A stretch of DNA of 64,000 nucleotides. It comes from Chrysophaeum taylorii. Taxonomy: Eukaryota; Sar; Pelagophyceae; Pelagomonadales; Pelagomonadaceae. Position 1 is the stretch's first letter, and each line of letters begins with the position of its first letter. The DNA lies in assembly GCA_029834535.1 (NCBI GenBank), contig JAQMWT010000003.1, positions 178,830 through 242,829 on the forward strand, given 5' to 3'. The notes beneath the pieces are model-generated. The model did not search any database and was not told where the DNA came from. It saw only the letters and a list, made by a program, of their open reading frames with translations. The translations under genes and the position numbers were made by a program. Positions 20,240-30,025 of the stretch are shown piece by piece.

Positions 20240-21240
20240 ACAAGTGCAGGCCAGTAAGTTCGCCAGTAAGTTCACCTGGTCCCAATCTCTAACCCCAGTA
20301 AGTTCACCTGGTCCCAGTAAGTTTACCTAGTCCCGTGCTCACATCCATTCACCCCACTCTCCTTCGAGCTCGTCGCTCTCACCTCCGCCAATCTAAGCTG
20401 CTTTGATCCGTACACGCCGCTAGCCTTTGCGTTTACTCTAAAAACCCCAGTAAGTTCACTTGGTCCCAGTAAGTTCACCTGGTCACTAAGTTCACCTAGT
20501 CCCAATCTCAAACCCCAGTAAGTTCACCTGGTCCCAGTAAGCTCACCTACCGTGCGCGTGTAGACGCCGGGAGGGGGCTTATCGGTATTGCGCAGCACGT
20601 GTGGGGTAGGGTGGAGTCGTCGACTCAGAAGAGGATATCCTCGGGGTTGCCGATCGACAGAGAGCCACGTAGAGCTGGACGTGGCAGAAGACGGGCTTGG
20701 GCGAGAGGACGCCGACCTCGCGGGGCGTCTGGCCCTGGCTCTTGGTGATCGTTTGGCGTCGGCGGGCCTTACGGGATACAGGTTGGAGGAGCCTCGGTGA
20801 CAACGACACGATCGATCATGTATCTGGTACCGTTGCAGTGGCCGTGCGACGGGTCGAGGTTGCGAAGACTTTAAGCTCGCGATCAAAGTCAGCATGCCGT
20901 TGGTTGTCAGGGAGTTGAAAACTCGACTGTAAAGAGCGAGGCGTCGGCTTCCGACCCAACCTAGTCGGCCGAAAAGAACTCCGACGCCTCGTCTTCGGGA
21001 AAAAAAAAGGCCGCGGTCATGCGCGCGTTGTCAGCATCGACAACATCGTTTCGACGGGGCGTGAGAATGGCGCGCTGAAAGAGCCGCCGCGGGTCGTGGA
21101 AATAGTCTGCAAGGTCGCCGTAGACGGCTTGGAGGATCACTGTCTGGCTCTCGCGCCTACCTGATCCTTACTCTCGCGTGTAACCTGATCCTTACCCTAA
21201 ATCGAGGGACAGACAGACAAACAGACAAACAAACAGACAA
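20240..21240 (-). pseudogene. Helitron/PIF1-type helicase 3' fragment, tandem copy 1
   Basis: The minus strand encodes pieces of the C-terminal part of PIF1-like Helitron helicases: ITKSQGQTPREVGV followed by F.HVQLYVALCRS (helicase motifs near the C-terminus). Upstream is a segment like the one preserved better in copy 2. Frames change between pieces and stops intervene. The distal part (20245-20550) holds several copies of an 18-20 bp unit around CAGTAAGTTCACCTGGTCC. The unit recurs as a ~1-kb direct duplication at 21241-22262. No Rep domain is nearby. Confidence 0.7.
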
Positions 21241-22262
21241 ACACAAGTGCAGGCCAGTAAGTTCACATATCTCTAACCCCAGTAAGTTCACCTGGTCCCA
21301 GTAAGCTCACCTAGTCCCAATCTCTAACCCCAGTAAGTTCGGAGTAAGCCCACTCGTGCTCACACCCACTCACCCCACTCTCCTTCGAGCTCGTCGCTCT
21401 CGCCTCCGCCAATCGAAGCTGCTTTGATCCGCACGCGCCGCTAACCTTTGAGTTTACTCTAAAACCCCCAGTAAGTTCACCTGGTCCCAGTAAGTTCACC
21501 TGGTCACTATATTCACCTATCCCAATCTCAAACCCCAGTAAGTTCACCTGGTCCCAGTATGTTCACCTACAGTGCGCGTGTAGACGCCAGGAGGGGGCTT
21601 ATCGGTATTGCGGAGCACGTGTGAGGTAGGGTGGAGTCGTCGACTCAGAAAAGCATATTCTCGGGGTTGCCGATCGACAGAGAGCCACGTAGAGCTGGAC
21701 GTGACAGAAGACGGGCTTGTGGGCAAGAGGACGCCGACCTCGCGGGGCGTCTGGCCCTGGCTCTTGGTGATCGTTTGGCGTCGGCGGGCCTTACGGGATA
21801 CAGGTTGGAGGAGCCTCGGTGACAACGACACGATCGATCATGTATCTGGTACCGTTGCAGTGGCCGTGCGACGGGTCGAGGTTGCGAAGACTTTAAGCTC
21901 GCGATCAAAGTCAGCATGCCGTTGGTTGTCAGGGAGTTGAAAACTCGACTGTAAAGAGCGAGGCGTCGGCTTCCGACCCAACCTAGTCGGCCGAAAAGAA
22001 CTCCGACGCCTCGTCTTCGGGAAAAAAAGGCCGCGGTCATGCGCGCGTAATCAGCATCGACAACATCGTTTCGACGGGGCGTGAGAATGGCGCGCTGAAA
22101 AAGCCGCCGCGGGTCGTGGAAATAGTCTGCGAGGTCGCCGTAGACGGCTTGGAGGATCACTGTCTGGCTCTCGCGCCTACCTGATCCTTACTCTCGCGCC
22201 TACCTGATCCTTACCCTAAATCGAGGGACAGACAGACAGACAAACAGACAAACAGATAAACA
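21241..22262 (-). pseudogene. Helitron/PIF1-type helicase 3' fragment, tandem copy 2
   Basis: This is a close copy of 20240-21240. The minus-strand frame 22160-21645 begins LQAVYGDLADYFHDPRRLFQ, then RAILTPR and VVDADYARM, matching the segment before the last helicase motifs of Helitron RepHel proteins (Q.VYP.L, RAIL.P.N..VD). Further on are FNSLTTNGM and ITKSQGQTPREVGV in shifted frames. It too is followed by the CAGTAAGTTCACCTGG repeats. Small differences (for example VGVLL versus VGVLS) show the copies have diverged slightly. Confidence 0.72.
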
Positions 22263-22346
22263 TCTGTCGATTAGTAGTTAGGATCTGTCGATTAGTAGTT
22301 AGGATTATTATACTGCGGCTTATGGTACTTTAGCCTTACCCTTTCC
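22263..22346. repeat. short duplicated motif upstream of peptide deformylase
   Basis: The 21-bp motif ATCTGTCGATTAGTAGTTAG occurs twice in tandem at about 22262-22303, just upstream of the deformylase ATG. A promoter role is possible but unproven. Confidence 0.5.
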
Positions 22347-23027
22347 ATGCGCCGTGTCGTCTTCTTCGTCGTGGTGGCGGTGATGAAGGGTGCGCGGGGA
22401 TATTTGACGAGGACGGCGCGGCACTGCTCGCGGCGGCGGCTCGCCGCTGCGTCCCAAGTAGAGGAGGTAGACCCGGGAATAGTCGCGGGCCTGCAGATCG
22501 TCAAGTACCCGCACCCAGCCCTTCGCGCCGCCAACGTCGAGGTGAGGGAGTCCGAGTTCGAGACCGCCGAGAAACTCGCGCGCCGCATGCTGGACCTCAT
22601 GTACGAGGCTAAGGGCGTCGGCCTCGCCGCGCCGCAGGTCGGAGTCAACAAACGGCTCATGGTCTTCAACCCGGAAGGCAAGCGGGAACGATGGCTCGAC
22701 GAGGTCGTCTTCCTTAATCCCAAGATTGTCGACAGCTCCAAGGGCCGCGACAGCGAACCGGAGGGTTGTTTGTCCTTTCCCGACATGCAGGGGAACGTCG
22801 ACCGAGCCAAGTGGATCAAAGTCGAGGGGCTGTCGCCCAAGGGACGTAAAATTAAGAAAAAGTATACCGGTTGGGTTGCCAGAATCTTTCAACACGAATT
22901 CGACCACCTCGACGGCATCGTCTACGTCGACAGACTCAACGACCAAGACAGGGGTGCCATCCAACCCAAGCTCGACGACCTCGTACAAAATCACGACGGC
23001 GCGAAGCACGGCCCGCCAGCTCTTTGA
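22347..23027 (+). CDS. PDF: peptide deformylase (type 1B-like), organellar
   Basis: A single exon encodes 226 aa. All three catalytic motifs are intact: GVGLAAPQVG, EGCLSFP (metal-binding Cys) and QHEFDHLDG (two metal-binding His and the catalytic Glu). The enzyme removes the formyl group from the initiator Met of proteins made in plastids or mitochondria. The first ~45 residues precede the enzyme core (LQIVKYPHPALR) and consist of a hydrophobic stretch (VVFFVVVAV) followed by an Arg/Ala/Ser-rich segment. This fits an organellar or bipartite plastid targeting peptide. A second in-frame Met (codon 13) would drop the hydrophobic part and could give mitochondrial targeting. Confidence 0.95.
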   Translation: MRRVVFFVVVAVMKGARGYLTRTARHCSRRRLAAASQVEEVDPGIVAGLQIVKYPHPALRAANVEVRESEFETAEKLARRMLDLMYEAKGVGLAAPQVGVNKRLMVFNPEGKRERWLDEVVFLNPKIVDSSKGRDSEPEGCLSFPDMQGNVDRAKWIKVEGLSPKGRKIKKKYTGWVARIFQHEFDHLDGIVYVDRLNDQDRGAIQPKLDDLVQNHDGAKHGPPAL

Positions 23028-23783
23028 TGCGATGCGAAGATGCGAAGCGAAGCACATCCCGCGCGGGCCTTTGCTACAACCTCGCAGCTAGCTCTCTTAA
23101 TATGCATGCACCGATCGATACTTCTTCTGTTTACGTAGCGTAGTAGGACGGCTACTCCTACTGCTGAACAATAGAGTACGGTAGACAGACATCAGGAGGA
23201 AAACGAAACGAAACGAAACGAAACGACGCGCAAAATTAATATGTCTACAAGACAGAAGAAGAAAGGAACTTTGGTGGTTGCTGGGTCACCCATCAATCCA
23301 CATCCAGGAATATAGGATGTAAGACACGTCTCCTTCTTCTTCTTCTTCTTCTGAAGGGCAGCATTTCATTTGTCTGTGGTGCGACACCACCAAAGCGGGG
23401 CCGGCCGTTTGCGTGCCAGAGTGCAAAATAACATCATCATGGGTGCGCGGGTCGTCGCGGGTGGGTGCGTGCAGCGGGGCAACAACATCGTCCTCGTCGT
23501 CGTTCGTCATCATCTATGAAGGAAGGAAAAGGAAGGATGGAAAAAAGCAAGCCAAAAAAAACGACAAGCGGCGCACGCGAAGACAAAAAGTCGGCGCGCG
23601 CGAGACGATGGACACACAAGGCGCTCAGCAGCAGCAGCAAAGTAGGAGAAAGAAGATGGCGACGAGGGAGCGCGATATTTCATCGTCGTAATATAAATTA
23701 GTGGCACGGGCGGTGGCTTTGGTGGTGCTTTGCTTTGCTTTGCTTTGCGTTGCGTTGCGTCGAAGAGAGAAAGATTCTTCAGA
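23028..23783. other. convergent intergenic region
   Basis: This lies between the 3' ends of the deformylase and the phosphatase. It holds an (AAACG)n run near 23205, a CTT run near 23335 and (CTTTG)n near 23735. Open frames here are low-complexity and have no recognisable domain. Confidence 0.5.
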
Positions 23784-25655
23784 TTAGCTTTCTTCATCGT
23801 CGGGCATGAAGCTGTAGTTAGCGTCGACGAGACGCGCGGCGGGGCCTCCTCGGACGGGCGGCGTTTGGTGGTCGCCGGATAGAGGTCTACGGTGCCCGCG
23901 AGCGGTGGAGAGACCGGCAAAACGCTCGTCGTCGTCTTCGTCCAAGCCGTCGTCGTCGTCGTCGTCGTCGTAAAAGTCGTCTTCGTCGAATCCAAGATAA
24001 TGTCCGGCGTCCTCTTCGTCGTCCGGCACGACCAATCCGAGCGCGGCGCGCTGCTTAAGCTCGTGGGCGGTGAGTCCCGCGAGAGAAATCGAGTCGCGGC
24101 GGTGAACGTACCTGTTTTTGTAGTGGGGGGAACGGTTGATGACTTGTATGGCCTCGAGGTCGATCAGGACGCAGCCGGCCCGCGCGAGCGAGCCCTGGTG
24201 GTGGTCCTTAGAGGTGGAGAAGATGGTGAAGACGGTGGCCATCTTGGAGAGCGAGACGCCGTAGGCGTGGGCCTCGTGGGCTCGCATGATAAAACTGCAG
24301 CCCGTTTCGGCGAGAAAGTCCTTGATGGCCGCGTGTCCGAAGCATATCGTGCCGCCGCCGCGCATCGACTCGCCAAAGCCCGACGCGTCCAACGCAGGTT
24401 CCTGGTCCTCGAGCGCGGGGTCGCTCCAGACGCACTCCGAGGCCATGCGCTGAAGCTCGGGGTCGACGTCGCACTGCGGGGGGTTGATCGTAAGGGTCGA
24501 GGGGATGCAGTCGATGAGATCGAGGCGCGAGGCGGCCGCGTCGGCGTCGCGGGGACGCCGCGGGATGCCCCCGTGGACGCAAAAGATCTCGTCGTCGACG
24601 AGCGCGGCGAGAGGAAGGCGATCGAACGCGTCGTTCACCGCCTCCCAGACCAAAGCCCCGCGCTCGGGGCCAAACCTCTGCTCGCACTGCCACAAGAAGC
24701 TGCGATCGCCGTAGTGCTCCTTCCACCCGTTGACGTCCCGGGTCTCGTGGTTTCCCCTCAAGAGCCAGACCTTGCGGGGCTCGCGCGTCTTGAGCGCGAA
24801 GAGGTAAGCGACGACCTCGAGGCTCGAGAGGCCTCGGTCGACGTAGTCGCCGAGGAAGAGGAGGTGCCCGCCCACCAACGCGACCCCGAGCTTCCAGATG
24901 TGGTCCGAAAAAAAATGCAAGTCCTCGAGATTTCCGTGGACGTCGCCGAAGACGTACGCGGGCGACTCGATCCTCGCGACGCGAGGTTCGCGTTCGAGCT
25001 TGCGCGCGACCACCTCGGACAGCGCGGCGAGGTCGTCGGCGAAGTGCTGGGAGCACAAGTATGCCGTGTGCTCGGCGCGGAGCGGCTCGCGGAACACGTC
25101 CATCACGCGCTGCGCGAGCTGGGCGACCGCCTGCCGATCGCCCGCGAAGCTCGACGCGCGTCGCGGCAGCTCGCGCAGCACGTTCGCCGTACCTACCGAA
25201 GCCGTCCGCGACATCTTGTCGCGCGACACCCGTACTGCTGGCTGGGGCGCCGGCGTCGTCTCCTCGACGGTGTGGAGGATCGAGTCCCGCAGCAAGTGCC
25301 GTCGACGGTGCGACCGACGGCTCGAACGCCGTCGCCCCGACGCGAGCGCCTCGCTCGATCGCCGACGAGCGAGCACCTCCAGCCGCGCGACGCGCTCCCG
25401 CAGCTTCTCGTTCTCGCCCGCGAGGCTCGCGTTCTCGGACTCGAGCTGCAGCAGGCGACCCTCGCCCCCGAGAGACAGCTGCTTGAGACCCCCCGAGTCG
25501 CCGGGTTCCTCGGTCTCGCGCCGCGCGCTCCGTCGCGTCATGTTCCGCATCACCGTCGCCTCGTTCGGGGATTCCCGCCCGGGGGACACGCCCCCGAACG
25601 ACAGAAACCCCGCCGACGACGACGACACCTCGCCGCCGCCGAACAGGTTGGCCAT
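23784..25655 (-). CDS. PPP-family serine/threonine protein phosphatase with N-terminal coiled coil
   Basis: A single exon encodes 623 aa from the ATG at 25655 ([10 protein letters not shown]). Residues ~1-190 are Ser/Arg-rich with a short coiled coil ([20 protein letters not shown]). The catalytic domain from about residue 235 has every PPP signature: [20 protein letters not shown], then CVHGG, with further conserved blocks [24 protein letters not shown] and FSTSKDH. These motifs bind the two metal ions and phosphate. The C-terminus is very acidic (a run of Asp near 560-590). It fits none of the standard PP1/PP2A/PP2B/PP5 classes and has no TPR or EF-hand region, so it is called only as a divergent PPP phosphatase. 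Its start faces a small plus-strand ORF 65 bp away. Confidence 0.9.
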   Translation of the reverse strand: MANLFGGGEVSSSSAGFLSFGGVSPGRESPNEATVMRNMTRRSARRETEEPGDSGGLKQLSLGGEGRLLQLESENASLAGENEKLRERVARLEVLARRRSSEALASGRRRSSRRSHRRRHLLRDSILHTVEETTPAPQPAVRVSRDKMSRTASVGTANVLRELPRRASSFAGDRQAVAQLAQRVMDVFREPLRAEHTAYLCSQHFADDLAALSEVVARKLEREPRVARIESPAYVFGDVHGNLEDLHFFSDHIWKLGVALVGGHLLFLGDYVDRGLSSLEVVAYLFALKTREPRKVWLLRGNHETRDVNGWKEHYGDRSFLWQCEQRFGPERGALVWEAVNDAFDRLPLAALVDDEIFCVHGGIPRRPRDADAAASRLDLIDCIPSTLTINPPQCDVDPELQRMASECVWSDPALEDQEPALDASGFGESMRGGGTICFGHAAIKDFLAETGCSFIMRAHEAHAYGVSLSKMATVFTIFSTSKDHHQGSLARAGCVLIDLEAIQVINRSPHYKNRYVHRRDSISLAGLTAHELKQRAALGLVVPDDEEDAGHYLGFDEDDFYDDDDDDDGLDEDDDERFAGLSTARGHRRPLSGDHQTPPVRGGPAARLVDANYSFMPDDEES

Positions 25656-25720
25656 GCGCACGTCAGGGGGATCTAGACTACTTCTACTAGGGGGGTCTCG
25701 TCTGTCGACGTCACCAGGTC

Positions 25721-26191
25721 ATGTGGTGGTTGGCCTTCCTCGCCTCCGCCCGCTTTTCCCGCCTTTTTCCTCAGCGCGCCATACTCCCTGGACAGTCCTT
25801 GGGCGACGTCCCCGAGGCCCTCGCGCGACAGCGCACGGGCTGGCCCCACTGGAAGCCAGCCGCGCCGCCTCGAGACGACGACGAACACTCCAACCACAAC
25901 AACAGAAACCAATCCGTTTCGTCCTCCTCGGACCTCCTCGTCCGCGACCTTTCCTACGCCACGCTCGCCTCCCTCGAGGCTGCGCTCGACGCCCTCGAAC
26001 CCATGGCCGCTGCCGACGCCCTCTCCCACGGGTTGCGCGAACGCGTCCGACGCGCGAACAACCGCCTCCAACACATTTCCGCAACCCTGTCGAACCAACG
26101 CATTTCCGCAACCCTGTCGAACCAACACATTTCCGCAACCCTATCGAACCATAACTCCAATTCTTCTTCTTCTTCTTCTTCTTCTTCTTAG
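25721..26191 (+). CDS. small unknown protein with internal 9-residue repeats
   Basis: 156 codons, divergent from the phosphatase with only 65 bp between start codons. The N-terminus (WWLAFLASARFSRLFPQRAI) is hydrophobic then basic and could be a mitochondrial signal. It is followed by an Asn/Ser-rich linker and an Ala/Leu-rich helix (YATLASLEAALDALEPMAAA). The C-terminus has three copies of HISATLSNQ, encoded by 27-bp repeats at 26072-26154, then poly-Ser from a (TTC)n run. I recognise no family. The ORF could be a chance frame in GC-rich DNA; the orderly helix and position favour a real gene only weakly. Confidence 0.4.
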   Translation: MWWLAFLASARFSRLFPQRAILPGQSLGDVPEALARQRTGWPHWKPAAPPRDDDEHSNHNNRNQSVSSSSDLLVRDLSYATLASLEAALDALEPMAAADALSHGLRERVRRANNRLQHISATLSNQRISATLSNQHISATLSNHNSNSSSSSSSSS

Positions 26192-27732
26192 GGATCTCGA
26201 ACTTGGCCTCGTCTCGCTTGACCTTCGCGCGCGTACGGTCGATCTCCGCGCGGAATGACGCGGTATCCTATAGTCGTCCGTCCAGCGCGTCGCAAGATTC
26301 GGAGCACCATAGGACACGACAGTACCTATGGACGAGACCCCACCCACCAGAAAAAACGACGATACTGTTGTGTGAACGTCCACACTCGGTGCACGATCTT
26401 TTTTTTATCTAGGCCAATCCACTCGGGGAGCTGCGTGCTTCGAACGATGCATAATGCGTGGAGAGACACGCGGGTTGTTTGTTGCGCCCACAACGAGTCA
26501 GTCCGCCAGGGGAGGATGCGCACTCACCCTCCGTTGCTGCCGCCCATTACACCTCAATCCTCGCCGAACCACAAGTTCTATTAAAATTATGAAAGCTGCA
26601 TGCGCCTCCCCGAGACTTCACGGCGTCTTCGCGAGCGAGGCCTATCCAAGTGCAGCTGAACATCACGTGCGCTCGCGGCGTATCATGGTTTATCGCGCTG
26701 TCTTTTTTACACCCGGTGGACGACTATACTCTTTCGAGCGACTGCTAGCCCTCGTCGTTCGAATTCGAGTCGCCGCCGATGGCCAACCTCCCCAGGTTCG
26801 GCGCCCAAAATCAAGGAGCTCCCAACTAGTTTCATTTCATACATAACTCGGCGGCACGTGGATTCTAATCCTCGCCCCCCCTGGGGAACGTGCTTTTTCC
26901 ATACAGAAAAAAGATGTGGTCGTAGTCCGGGGAGGGCGTGAATCGTATGGCCGAGTAGCCAGATGAACATCATTAATTGTGAGCGACTGAAAGCGAACTT
27001 GGGGCATTCGCAGCATTCAATATGGTGCGTGATCGCGCTCGCGACGAGCCGGAGGATAGCTCTGGTTTTTTTTAACACCCTTTTTTTTTTGAGTGAAAGC
27101 CATATTTGTTGACTCGAAGAAAGAGAAGGAAAAGAGGGCGGGCGAGGCAAAGAGAGGAAGGTGGGGCCCCGTAAGTCCGAGTCCGCCGCGTCAACGCCCT
27201 GCCGCGCTTGTTTACGGGAGATCCCCGCGACGAATCCTCCAGATTGCTCTTGCCAGATGAGAAGCCACGTCGATCACCTCTTGAGCTAGGTTCGTGCGGC
27301 ATCATCGTCTCTCCTTCCTCTGAGGTCGGCAGGTCTCGAATTTCCACAATAACGGGTGTTGAAAGGTCGCCTGCTATGAGGGGGTGAGCACGCGCACGCA
27401 GGGTGTTCAGTGAGTTGAAAGTTGACTGCTAAGAGGGGGGAGTGCGAGTGTTCGAACGGAATAACTAACTTCAAGTATTACCCTCCTCGCCCAACTCACG
27501 TTCGAACGGAATAAGGGTTTTGAAAGGTCAAGTGCTACATCCAGCCAAGTACTGCGGCCGTTTTAAAGGTCAAGTGCTATACATCCACCCAAGTACTGCC
27601 GCGTGATCCATCTGTCAAAAAACAAGACTCTTAAAACTAGACCCTCTCTCTCTCTCTCTCCCTCCCTCCCCAAAGTGCAAGAATAAGCCCTTTTTGTAGA
27701 GACTTGTATATAAACGTATGTATACTCGACCC
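26192..27732. other. intergenic region, no gene recognised
   Basis: No open frame here has a recognisable domain. Near 27350-27610 there is a patch of short degenerate repeats: GTTCGAACGGAATAA twice and a ~45-bp unit around AAAGGTCAAGTGCTA...CCAAGTACTG twice. A CT-rich run precedes the SINE-like element at 27640. Confidence 0.45.
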
Positions 27733-28052
27733 TTGCCCCTGATCGGCGAGGGCATCCGGCCTCCCGGTTGGCACCTGTTCGCCTCCTGGGCGGGGCGGTT
27801 GGCAGCCGGAACGTTCGCAGTGGGACGGGGTATGGCCGGGGGGCGTAGACGGAAGGTTGTCGACGAGTTGGTTGTCAGTCACATCGCGGTCCGCGTCGCA
27901 TGGCGAAAAGCCTGATGATCACTCTCCGCCGACCCACGTTTCGGCGCCCCTCGTCGACAGACCCGTGATTCTGGACTGGCATCTGTCGGTCCGGCCTGGC
28001 TCCCATGCTCTATGCTCCTATGCTCGGGAGAGGTCTGAAGTTAGTTAGTTAG
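27733..28052 (+). mobile_element. SINE-like retroposon copy S1
   Basis: A ~320-bp unit starts CCCCTGATCGG and ends GAGGTCTGAAGTTAGTTAGTT. The same unit, with the same (AGTT)n tail, recurs at 37775-38030 (inverted), 50801-51166 and 63214-63302, and as a variant directly downstream (S2). It has no ORF of its own. The simple-repeat tail and 5'-truncated copies elsewhere fit a retroposon copied by a non-LTR element. No flanking duplication was found for S1. Confidence 0.75.
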
Positions 28053-28301
28053 TGCCCCTGATCGCGAACCGCACGGTCGCCATGGAGAACTGTGCCTTCT
28101 GACCTGCGCCTTGCGAGGGCATTCGTCCGGCATAGGCTGGGACCTGTTCGCCTCCCGGGCGGGCCGGTTGGAAGCCGAAACGTTCGCAGCGGGACCCCTC
28201 GTCCCAATTCCCAGGTCTTTTGGTCCCGCGCGCTACGGCGCTGGGATCAGCCTGCGCCCCATGCACTGGGCTGGCCTATAGTTAGTTCGTTAGTTAGTTA
28301 G
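28053..28301 (+). mobile_element. SINE-like retroposon copy S2 (variant)
   Basis: It starts CCCCTGATCGCGAACCGC, shares GCGAGGGCATTCG and the GGCGGGCCGGTTGG core with the other copies, has a different 3' half, and ends (GTTA)n like them. It follows S1 directly, sharing the tail/start junction, so S2 may have been present when S1 inserted or the two may be a dimer. Confidence 0.65.
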
Positions 28302-28629
28302 ATGCACGTCTGAATTTCTGCGGCGGACCTCACCGGCTCACCGCAACTTCGACTCCTCGGTTGCACCCGGCGGCGGGGGGTGGAGATCGAAGGCCTTGAT
28401 CATCGTGTGTCGGAGGGTGCCCTCGCGAACTTCGCATCCTGCGAAGCGAAGCTCGGGGCAATCCTTTCGATGATCTTTGCGTAGGTGAGCCCGCTATTCA
28501 GCCGCTCGAAGACTCGCTTCACCTCGGTGGCCTCCTGCGCCTTTTCCTCGTCCTTTTTATTTGGGTGCCGGCCACGTGAAGCTGTGCACAGAGCGCCTGA
28601 GGTACATTTCGACATCGCGCGGGATCGAT
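28302..28629. other. unassigned ORF region, minus strand
   Basis: A 71-codon minus-strand frame (28615-28400) reads KKDEEKAQEATEVKRVFERL then NSGLTYAKIIERIAPSF, which looks more protein-like than its surroundings. It may be the frameshifted continuation of the coiled-coil ORF just upstream (28836-28630). No family is recognised. Confidence 0.25.
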
Positions 28630-28905
28630 TCAGAACCGGTGCCTTTGGAGCGCAAGTCGAAGAGCATCAAGTTCGGCCTGTACGCGACGGATTTCCTCTT
28701 GCAGGGCAGTGATCTTATCCTTTTTTTCGTCCGGCGCGCAATGCTGGCGGTTGACTGTCACGCGTAGCTTCTTCACCAAAGCTTCATGATCACGGAGCCG
28801 CTTTTGCAGCTCCTCCAAACTCAACTCCGCGTCCATCTCGTTGCCCTCGCGGTATTCGCCGTCATCTTCCTGATCACTCTCTCGACGTTTCTGGCGAGGC
28901 GGCGT
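28630..28905 (-). CDS. short coiled-coil ORF, unknown
   Basis: The minus-strand frame is open from about 28905 and has an ATG at 28836. It encodes a heptad-like helix (LSLEELQKRLRDHEALVKKL, then DKITALQEEIRRVQAELDAL). Coiled coils of this length occur in the N-terminal parts of many element gag proteins, including those at 40744 and 53400 here. This may be a remnant of an unidentified element. Neither neighbours nor domains give a function. Confidence 0.3.
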   Translation of the reverse strand, partial: TPPRQKRRESDQEDDGEYREGNEMDAELSLEELQKRLRDHEALVKKLRVTVNRQHCAPDEKKDKITALQEEIRRVQAELDALRLALQRHRF

Positions 28906-30025
28906 GGCTTAGCTTCGGCCATGTTGGACACGTCGCTTGCTCCCGGACGACGGTGTCGACGACGTGCTTCGAACTCGGCCGGTGTCGGTGCTCTGCACGA
29001 CTGGGACTGCCGGGGCGGGCGCCGGAGCCGGCAGAATCGCAAGCGCTGGCTCACGCGAAGGGCTGCGGGGCGCTCGAGCGGGCGGGCCTCAAACGTGCCG
29101 AGCTAGGGTTTGGACGGATTCTCGCGACGGAGTTCAAACGAGTGCCGCTGCTGGTCTCGATGTGCCCCGGCACGCGTCGTAGCCCATGGCGAGAGGGTCG
29201 GCGACGTGTTCCCACTTCGCACGACCGCGCACGGCGCAGCAGTCCTCTGGAGAAGAACCAATGGATGCGAATCCTGAATGACTGCCACGTCAGAATATTT
29301 CTCTTCCGAACGCTGATGACGTCAAATTGACTCACTTTTTCTACAAAGCTGGATGTTGTAGGAAAGAAGGGAGGGTTGAGGAGGGTTTCTTATTTACTTC
29401 AAGGTCTAATAACCTCGGTCCTCATGGGGGTGCGACTGGAAGTTGCGTGGCACCCAACAGCAACAGACTGGGAGTTGCCTGGAACGCAACAGCAACTGGC
29501 AATGCAAGCGCCCAGGTCGCCGTCGCGGGCTCTACGAAGAATTCAATAATTGTAGTAATAACCTCAGTATCTACAAGACACGTGGTATAATCATACCGAC
29601 ATCGGCGCTTGTATCCCCCTGAAAAAGAAAGGGGGGGGGGGGGTATGGCGGACGGACGCGCACTACGTGTCGTCGTCCAGGGACGCCACGCGCTGCCGTC
29701 GACGCAGCGCGAAGTGCTCGGCACGGAAAAAATCAGGTTCGAAAGAAAGCGCAGCAGGGCTTGTTGTGTGGTGTCGGGGGGGGGCTAGTAAAGGGAGGGA
29801 CAGGAAAGGACAGGACAGGACAGGAAAGGGAAGGGAAGGGGAGGACATAATAATAGTCGCCAAGAGGAGGTACGGAGAGGCGATGGGGCAGCAGCTATAA
29901 AGAAGAATGGCCTTACGAGCGAGATGTGCAGCAACGGACGGACGTGTAAATCGAACGAGCAAGGATTCGGGGTTGGAGGATATCGATCGAAGCGATGAGG
30001 AAGACGACGACGAGGAGGAGGCGAG
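28906..30025. other. intergenic region, no gene recognised
   Basis: The region holds a G homopolymer near 29630 and AGG-rich simple sequence (ACAGGAAAGG units) at about 29790-29845. Nothing else can be supported. Confidence 0.45.

Noticed and set aside
20245-20550. Regular CAGTAAGTTCACCTGG repeats as a CRISPR array
   Set aside because: Spacing is irregular, spacers are absent or repeated, and the genome is eukaryotic. They belong to the duplicated Helitron-type remnant.
23892-25676. 594-codon plus-strand ORF opposite the phosphatase
   Set aside because: It is a shadow of the phosphatase frame, Arg/Val/Glu-rich with no motifs.
26072-26154. Three 27-bp repeats as a CRISPR or minisatellite locus
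   Set aside because: They are in frame and encode HISATLSNQ three times; too few and without spacers.
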